Assembly (NCBI GenBank): GCA_018647025.1 | Contig: JABGTQ010000337.1 | Coordinates: 1 to 5,182 of the forward strand | DNA: 5,182 nucleotides | From: Nitrospina sp. | Lineage (GTDB): Bacteria; Nitrospinota; Nitrospinia; Nitrospinales; VA-1 | Direction of reading: 5' to 3' | In this document: piece by piece, positions 3,644-5,182 of the stretch | How positions within the stretch are numbered: the first letter of the stretch is position 1 | How the letters are laid out: each line of letters opens with the position of its first letter | Program-made: the position numbers and the translations under genes | The notes under the pieces: generated by a model | Databases searched by the model: none | Told to the model about the DNA's origin: nothing | What the model saw: only the letters and a program-made list of their open reading frames with translations

Positions 3644-5182
3644 TTATTTCACTAAAAACTCTGCGAATTTTATTTTTTTAATCCGGCCGCTACTCTCCAT
3701 TTTAGATTCAAAACTTTTTTGAAGTCGACGCTGGAGTTTTTCTTTTACATAAAAAATATCGTTATAAAATTTGTTTTTGAGGAATAGTTCCACAGTTTTT
3801 ATCGTTGCTTTTTCATAAATAGGTAACGTTTTTTTTATTAGCTGAGCACTTGGCTTGTCAAATGTTTCTATAGTAAGTTTAAAGCTAAGGACTCGAATAT
3901 CTGTTGCATTGAATGCAACGGGCATAATACTTGATAGGGTTATTTTTAGTTCTTCTGGATCAATAGCTGGACCAGGATCAAAGTCACCTTCTATTCCAAG
4001 TGATTTAAAAGCTTCTGATGAGCTCAATTCCTTAGCTAGTTCAGAATTGGTATCTTCTTCTCCACCTAAAGTGCCCGTTGGGCGATTTTCTTTCGGGGCT
4101 GATGTTCCTTCAGAACCTTGAGGCTCGTCCGGCAGGTCTTCACCGTCTTCTTGTTCTTCAATCTCCGTTCCTTCTTTTGGTTTGGGTGTTAATTCCTCAG
4201 GAACCGCTGTATCTAATTTCCCCATTTCTACAAGCTCTTTAGGAGCCAGGGTTTTCCATCCAAAATATAACCCTCCACTAGTTAGTAATAAGGCGGCAAC
4301 ACAGCCAACGGCAATCATTTTTTTTCTTTTTTTCGATTTTTTGTTACTTACTTCATCATCTTCATCATCTTCATCATCTTCATCATCTTCATCATCTTCT
4401 GAAGGTTCGGTATCGGTGGCTTCTGCTGCGACCTTTTCTTCTTTCACATCTTCATCGTTGTCATCTAGGTCATCGATAGCATCTTCTTTTTCGTCATCGT
4501 CATCTTCCAGATCGTCTTCTTTATCATCTTCTGAAGGTTCGGTATCGGTGGCCTCTGCTGCGACCTTTTCTTCTTTCACATCTTCATCGTTGTCATCTAG
4601 GTCATCGATAGTATCTTCTTTTTCGTCATCGTCATCTTCCAGATCGTCTTCTTTATCATCTTCTGAAGGTTCGGTATCTGTGGCCTCTGCTTCGACCTTG
4701 TTTTCTTTTTCATCATCGTCATCGAGATCTCCGAGGATGTCATCGAGATCGTCTTCTTTTTCATCATCGTCATCGAGATCTCCGAGGATGTCATCGCGGT
4801 CGTCTTCTTTATCAGCTTCTGTAGCTGGATCGGTATCGGCGGCCTCTGCTTCGACCTTATTTTCCTTTTCATCATCGTCATCGAGATCTCCGAGAATGTC
4901 ATCGAGATCGTCTTCTTTATCATCTTCTGTAGCTGGATCGGTATCGGGGGATTCTGGTGTAGCCTTATCTTGTTCTTTATCTACTGCGGTATCGTCTGTA
5001 ATTAGGTCGTCAAATAATCCGTCTAAGTCGTCAGCCCCTTCCATAGTGTCTTCTGCTGGTGTGGTATCAGCAACTGTGTAGTCTTGTTCTTTATCTGCTG
5101 CGGTATCGTCTGTAATTAGGTCGTCAAATAATCCGTCTAAGTCGTCAGCCCCTTCTGAAGAGGTCGTAGCATCAGATTCTGC
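3644..5182 (-). CDS. Acidic-repeat membrane protein with FliL-like C-terminal domain (5' partial)
   Basis: The frame is open to the right edge, giving 512 residues with the true start outside the window. The ATG at 5042-5044 is internal: the 46 codons before it repeat the sequence after it. Numbering from that ATG, residues 1-231 are extremely D/E-rich and built of tandem repeats. A basic stretch KKSKKRKK (235-242) precedes one hydrophobic segment (243-263), so the acidic part should be cytoplasmic and the C-terminus extracytoplasmic. A proline/acid-rich linker (about 270-365) leads to a C-terminal domain (about 366-466). Its pattern of two strands, a long helix with LPIYEKATIKTVELFLKNK, then YVKEKLQRRLQKSFES and a closing IKKIKFAEFLVK, resembles FliL. 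FliL proteins associate with the flagellar stator. No other flagellar gene is present here, so a flagellar role is only inferred from the domain. The gene converges on obg. Confidence 0.8.
   Translation of the reverse strand, partial: AESDATTSSEGADDLDGLFDDLITDDTAADKEQDYTVADTTPAEDTMEGADDLDGLFDDLITDDTAVDKEQDKATPESPDTDPATEDDKEDDLDDILGDLDDDDEKENKVEAEAADTDPATEADKEDDRDDILGDLDDDDEKEDDLDDILGDLDDDDEKENKVEAEATDTEPSEDDKEDDLEDDDDEKEDTIDDLDDNDEDVKEEKVAAEATDTEPSEDDKEDDLEDDDDEKEDAIDDLDDNDEDVKEEKVAAEATDTEPSEDDEDDEDDEDDEDDEVSNKKSKKRKKMIAVGCVAALLLTSGGLYFGWKTLAPKELVEMGKLDTAVPEELTPKPKEGTEIEEQEDGEDLPDEPQGSEGTSAPKENRPTGTLGGEEDTNSELAKELSSSEAFKSLGIEGDFDPGPAIDPEELKITLSSIMPVAFNATDIRVLSFKLTIETFDKPSAQLIKKTLPIYEKATIKTVELFLKNKFYNDIFYVKEKLQRRLQKSFESKMESSGRIKKIKFAEFLVK
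4351..4395. repeat. 9-bp microsatellite, five perfect copies
   Basis: The unit CTTCATCAT repeats five times without error and encodes a D-D-E tripeptide run on the minus strand, immediately before the basic membrane-stop of the acidic protein. Because the unit is 9 bp, copy-number change by slippage keeps the reading frame. Confidence 0.9.
4401..4683. repeat. 132-bp tandem repeat, two full copies plus a partial third
   Basis: Copies at 4401-4532 and 4533-4664 differ at only about two positions. A third copy starts at 4665 (GAAGGTTCGGTATC) and diverges after about 33 bp. The 132-bp period is 44 codons, so each unit adds an in-frame acidic module of the type EPSEDDKEDDLEDDDDEKED followed by IDDLDDNDED and KEEKVAAEA. 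Confidence 0.9.
4711..4920. repeat. 51-bp repeat, two tandem copies and one separated copy
   Basis: Copies lie at 4711-4761, 4762-4812 and 4870-4920 and differ at only a few positions. Each is 17 codons and encodes the KEDDLDDILGDLDDDDE-type module. The third copy is offset by 108 bp (36 codons) from the second, so all copies are in frame with each other. Confidence 0.85.
4968..5155. repeat. 114-bp-period direct repeat
   Basis: A 74-bp segment at 4968-5041 recurs at 5082-5155 with one mismatch (A4983 versus G5097). The period is 38 codons. Each copy encodes EGADDLDGLFDDLITDDTA followed by a short acidic run. It shows that the coding frame continues upstream of the internal ATG at 5044. Confidence 0.9.

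Noticed and set aside
3633..3653. Inverted repeat AGTGA/TCACT at the end of the acidic-protein gene as a terminator
   Set aside because: The stem is only five pairs with an 11-nt loop, and neither strand has a T-run after it.
3855..4121. Plus-strand 88-codon frame opposite the FliL-like domain
   Set aside because: It is antisense to a recognisable domain and has no Shine-Dalgarno or family likeness.
4597..4923. Minus-strand 108-codon frame with repeated M, T and K
   Set aside because: It is a shifted frame of the same tandem repeats as the acidic protein. Its repetitiveness comes from the DNA, and it has no start context or domain.
5042..5044. ATG as the start of the acidic FliL-like protein
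   Set aside because: The frame continues open to 5182, and the 46 codons upstream contain an extra copy of the same 38-codon repeat, so the true start lies further upstream.
4182..5081. Plus-strand 299-codon serine-rich open frame
   Set aside because: It is the antisense shadow of GAT/GAC/GAA-rich repeats, which read as TCATCG-type Ser codons on the opposite strand. The minus-strand frame has a coherent membrane segment and C-terminal domain, and this one has neither.
4351..5155. CRISPR-like array
   Set aside because: The repeats are long, coding, in frame and contiguous, without unique spacers of regular length, so they are protein-coding tandem repeats.

Overview
The window reads as a piece of a moderately AT-rich bacterial chromosome, probably from a Gram-negative organism. 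It carries a lipoprotein with a lipobox and SHOCT-type C-terminus, a cytoplasmic class I methyltransferase, and a single-pass protein whose C-terminal domain resembles FliL. The L27 N-terminal tail (KKGQGS rather than KKAGGS) is, from memory, more typical of lineages such as the PVC group than of Escherichia-like proteobacteria. I do not think the phylum can be fixed from this window alone.

Layout from left to right: (1) The 3' end of an unidentified plus-strand gene (1-138). (2) A convergent minus-strand pair, a SHOCT lipoprotein (175-981) and a SAM-dependent methyltransferase (971-1540). They overlap by 11 bp, with the methyltransferase upstream, so they are probably co-transcribed. (3) A divergent intergenic region (1541-1830) with a good sigma70-type promoter (TTGACA, 17 bp, TACTAT) and a leader with two abutting hairpins, both serving the plus-strand operon. 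(4) The conserved cluster rplU (L21), rpmA (L27) and obg/cgtA, encoding two large-subunit proteins and the Obg GTPase that acts in late 50S assembly. The 140 bp between rpmA and obg can fold either into a terminator-like hairpin followed by seven T or into a competing hairpin, which suggests attenuation of obg. A GC-rich terminator overlaps the obg stop codon. (5) A convergent minus-strand gene (3644 to beyond 5182). It is open through the right edge and encodes a very acidic, internally repetitive N-terminal region, a basic stop, one membrane helix and a FliL-like C-terminal domain.

The core operon is ordinary in content. The features that deserve attention are the acidic-repeat/FliL-like fusion, with near-identical in-frame DNA repeats of 51, 114 and 132 bp and a 9-bp microsatellite, and the possible attenuator ahead of obg. 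No tRNA, rRNA, insertion sequence or CRISPR array was seen.
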